Shown piece by piece: positions 5,875 through 6,793 of a stretch of DNA of 6,793 bases. A program made the translations under genes and the position numbers. Positions within the stretch are counted from its first letter, which is position 1; every line of letters starts with the position of its first letter. The notes under the pieces are model-generated. The model searched no databases. It was not told where the DNA came from and worked only from the letters and a program-made list of their open reading frames with translations. This DNA comes from Bacteroidota bacterium (GTDB taxonomy: Bacteria > Bacteroidota > Bacteroidia > Chitinophagales > Chitinophagaceae), in NCBI GenBank assembly GCA_947463975.1, contig CANHUW010000091.1, positions 1 to 6,793 on the forward strand, in the 5' to 3' direction.

Positions 5875-6333
5875 ATGCAATTAGATCAAACCGATAAGTC
5901 CATTTTACGCATTTTGCAAAAAGATGCATTAGCAAAGCTGAAAGACATTAGTAATAGTATTAATCTTTCTGTAAGTCCAACTCATGATAGAATTAAAAGA
6001 ATGGAAAGTGATGGTGTTATTCAAAAATATGTAGCGTTAATTGATCGAAAAAAAATTGAATTAGGGATGGTGGTTTTTTGTCATGTTACTTTAGATAAAC
6101 AAACAAAAAATAATTTTGCCGAGTTTGAACAAACCATTTTACAATTTGATGAAGTGGTTTCTTGTAGTTTGGTGTCTGGAAGCTTTGATTATTATTTAAA
6201 AGTAGTTTCAAAAGATGTAGAAACTTATAATAAATTTTATCAAGAGAAATTAGCAGTGCTTCCTATGGTGGCGCATATTAATAGTTTGTTTGTAATGGAT
6301 GAAATTAAAACGACTACATCCTTACCCATATAG
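5875..6333 (+). CDS. Lrp/AsnC-family transcriptional regulator
   Basis: A 152-aa regulator of the feast/famine family. The N terminus M-Q-L-D-Q-T-D-K-S-I-L-R-I-L-Q-K-D-A is the conserved first helix. The helix-turn-helix follows (about residues 20-42), with recognition helix L-S-V-S-P-T-H-D-R-I-K-R-M-E and then G-V-I-Q-K-Y. The C-terminal RAM ligand/oligomer domain covers about 65-143, with S-G-S-F-D-Y-Y-L-K-V (101-110) as the effector loop, corresponding to the family's G-x-x-D-Y. The length is normal for the family (about 150-165 aa). It is divergent from ald across 169 bp. In M. tuberculosis the divergent Lrp-type AldR controls ald with amino acids as effectors, so control of ald and autoregulation are likely here, but the ligand cannot be read from sequence. 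No clear terminator lies between this gene and the PaiB-like gene 65 nt downstream, so some co-transcription is possible. Confidence 0.95.
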   Translation: MQLDQTDKSILRILQKDALAKLKDISNSINLSVSPTHDRIKRMESDGVIQKYVALIDRKKIELGMVVFCHVTLDKQTKNNFAEFEQTILQFDEVVSCSLVSGSFDYYLKVVSKDVETYNKFYQEKLAVLPMVAHINSLFVMDEIKTTTSLPI

Positions 6334-6398
6334 TCTATGGGCTAAAATATTGATTGCACTTCATTTTAACATTTACAATTTAATTTCAAAAATATTTT

Positions 6399-6793
6399 AT
6401 GTACGATATTCCTTATTTTAAAGCTAGCAATCACCAGGAGGTTTTGGACTTTATGCAAGCTCACCCCTTTGTAACTATTTGTGGCGTAGATGCAAATGGC
6501 TTGCCGGTGGCTACGCACATCCCAGTACTCATTAAAATTGAGCAGGATAAAATTATTATTAGTGGGCATGTTATGCGTAAACAAGATCATTCTATCGCAT
6601 TTGAATCCAATAAAAATGTATTGGTCATTTTTTCAGCACCTTCTGCATTTGTAAGTGCAAGTTGGTATACTACAAAAAATATGGGCAGCACTTGGAATTA
6701 CCAAACCGTTCATGCAAGAGGTGCTTTGGAAATGAAGGACGAAGCACATTTACGTAAACTACTTACCGACCTAACTTTGTATTTTGAAAAAGA
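6399..6793 (+). CDS. PaiB-like FMN-binding split-barrel protein (N-terminal 131 codons, cut by window edge)
   Basis: The frame from ATG 6399 stays open to the window end. Family marks in order: M-Y-x-x-P-Y-F at the N terminus, A-H-P-F-V-T-I (21-27), the short turn D-A-N-G-L-P-V-A-T-H-I-P-V (31-43), S-G-H-V-M-R-K (55-61), V-L-V-I-F-S-A-P-S-A-F-V-S-A-S-W-Y (74-90) and S-T-W-N-Y-Q-T-V-H-A-R-G (97-108). These match the PaiB/COG2808 group, annotated as FMN-binding negative transcriptional regulator after Bacillus subtilis PaiB, which lowers sporulation and protease gene expression. Despite that name the fold is a flavin reductase-like split barrel without an obvious DNA-binding domain, so the true role may be flavin or heme chemistry. 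A full protein would be about 200 aa, so roughly the last third is missing. It follows the Lrp-type gene by 65 nt on the same strand. Confidence 0.9.
   Translation, partial: MYDIPYFKASNHQEVLDFMQAHPFVTICGVDANGLPVATHIPVLIKIEQDKIIISGHVMRKQDHSIAFESNKNVLVIFSAPSAFVSASWYTTKNMGSTWNYQTVHARGALEMKDEAHLRKLLTDLTLYFEK

Noticed and set aside
6334..6398. Possible promoter or terminator between the Lrp-type and PaiB-like genes
   Set aside because: No exact TAnnTTTG box and no GC-containing hairpin with a T tract could be found in these 65 bp.
6366..6590. Open minus-strand frame of 74 codons overlapping the PaiB-like gene
   Set aside because: The plus-strand frame from 6399 has clear PaiB family motifs, so this is its shadow.

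Overview
The window is AT-rich, gene-dense bacterial chromosome, most likely from a member of the Bacteroidota (Chitinophagia/Sphingobacteriia-like, low confidence at that rank). Reasons: the protein families and their wording, the lack of clear Shine-Dalgarno sites before starts, and two upstream sites that match the Bacteroidota -7 promoter element TAnnTTTG (both TAATTTTG). I see no mobile element, CRISPR array, tRNA or rRNA.

Layout. (1) 1-2244, minus strand: polyphosphate kinase ppk1, followed after 7 nt by the start of an exopolyphosphatase (ppx/gppA family) that runs off the left edge. This is a polyphosphate synthesis/degradation operon. (2) 2245-2381: a 137-bp divergent promoter region with a perfect 11-bp tandem repeat. 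(3) 2382-4559, plus strand: a tight three-gene operon made of an LpxH-like metallophosphoesterase, a GT-B glycosyltransferase (start and stop overlapping by 1 nt) and, 4 nt later, a small protein with an exact 16-residue internal repeat (probable beta-flower fold). It ends at a strong hairpin terminator (4573-4607) shared with the convergent gene ald. (4) 4620-5705, minus strand: alanine dehydrogenase ald. (5) 5706-5874: a 169-bp divergent control region rich in short direct and inverted repeats. (6) 5875-6333, plus strand: an Lrp/AsnC-family regulator, probably the local regulator of ald. (7) 6399-6793, plus strand: the N-terminal 131 codons of a PaiB-like FMN-binding split-barrel protein, cut by the right edge.

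Function. The left block handles polyphosphate storage. The middle operon looks like an envelope lipid/sugar module of unknown product. The right block handles alanine/pyruvate interconversion under a neighbouring amino-acid-sensing regulator. Most genes are ordinary housekeeping genes. The least described part is the LpxH-like/glycosyltransferase/16-residue-repeat operon, together with the repeat-rich operator region between ald and the Lrp-type gene.
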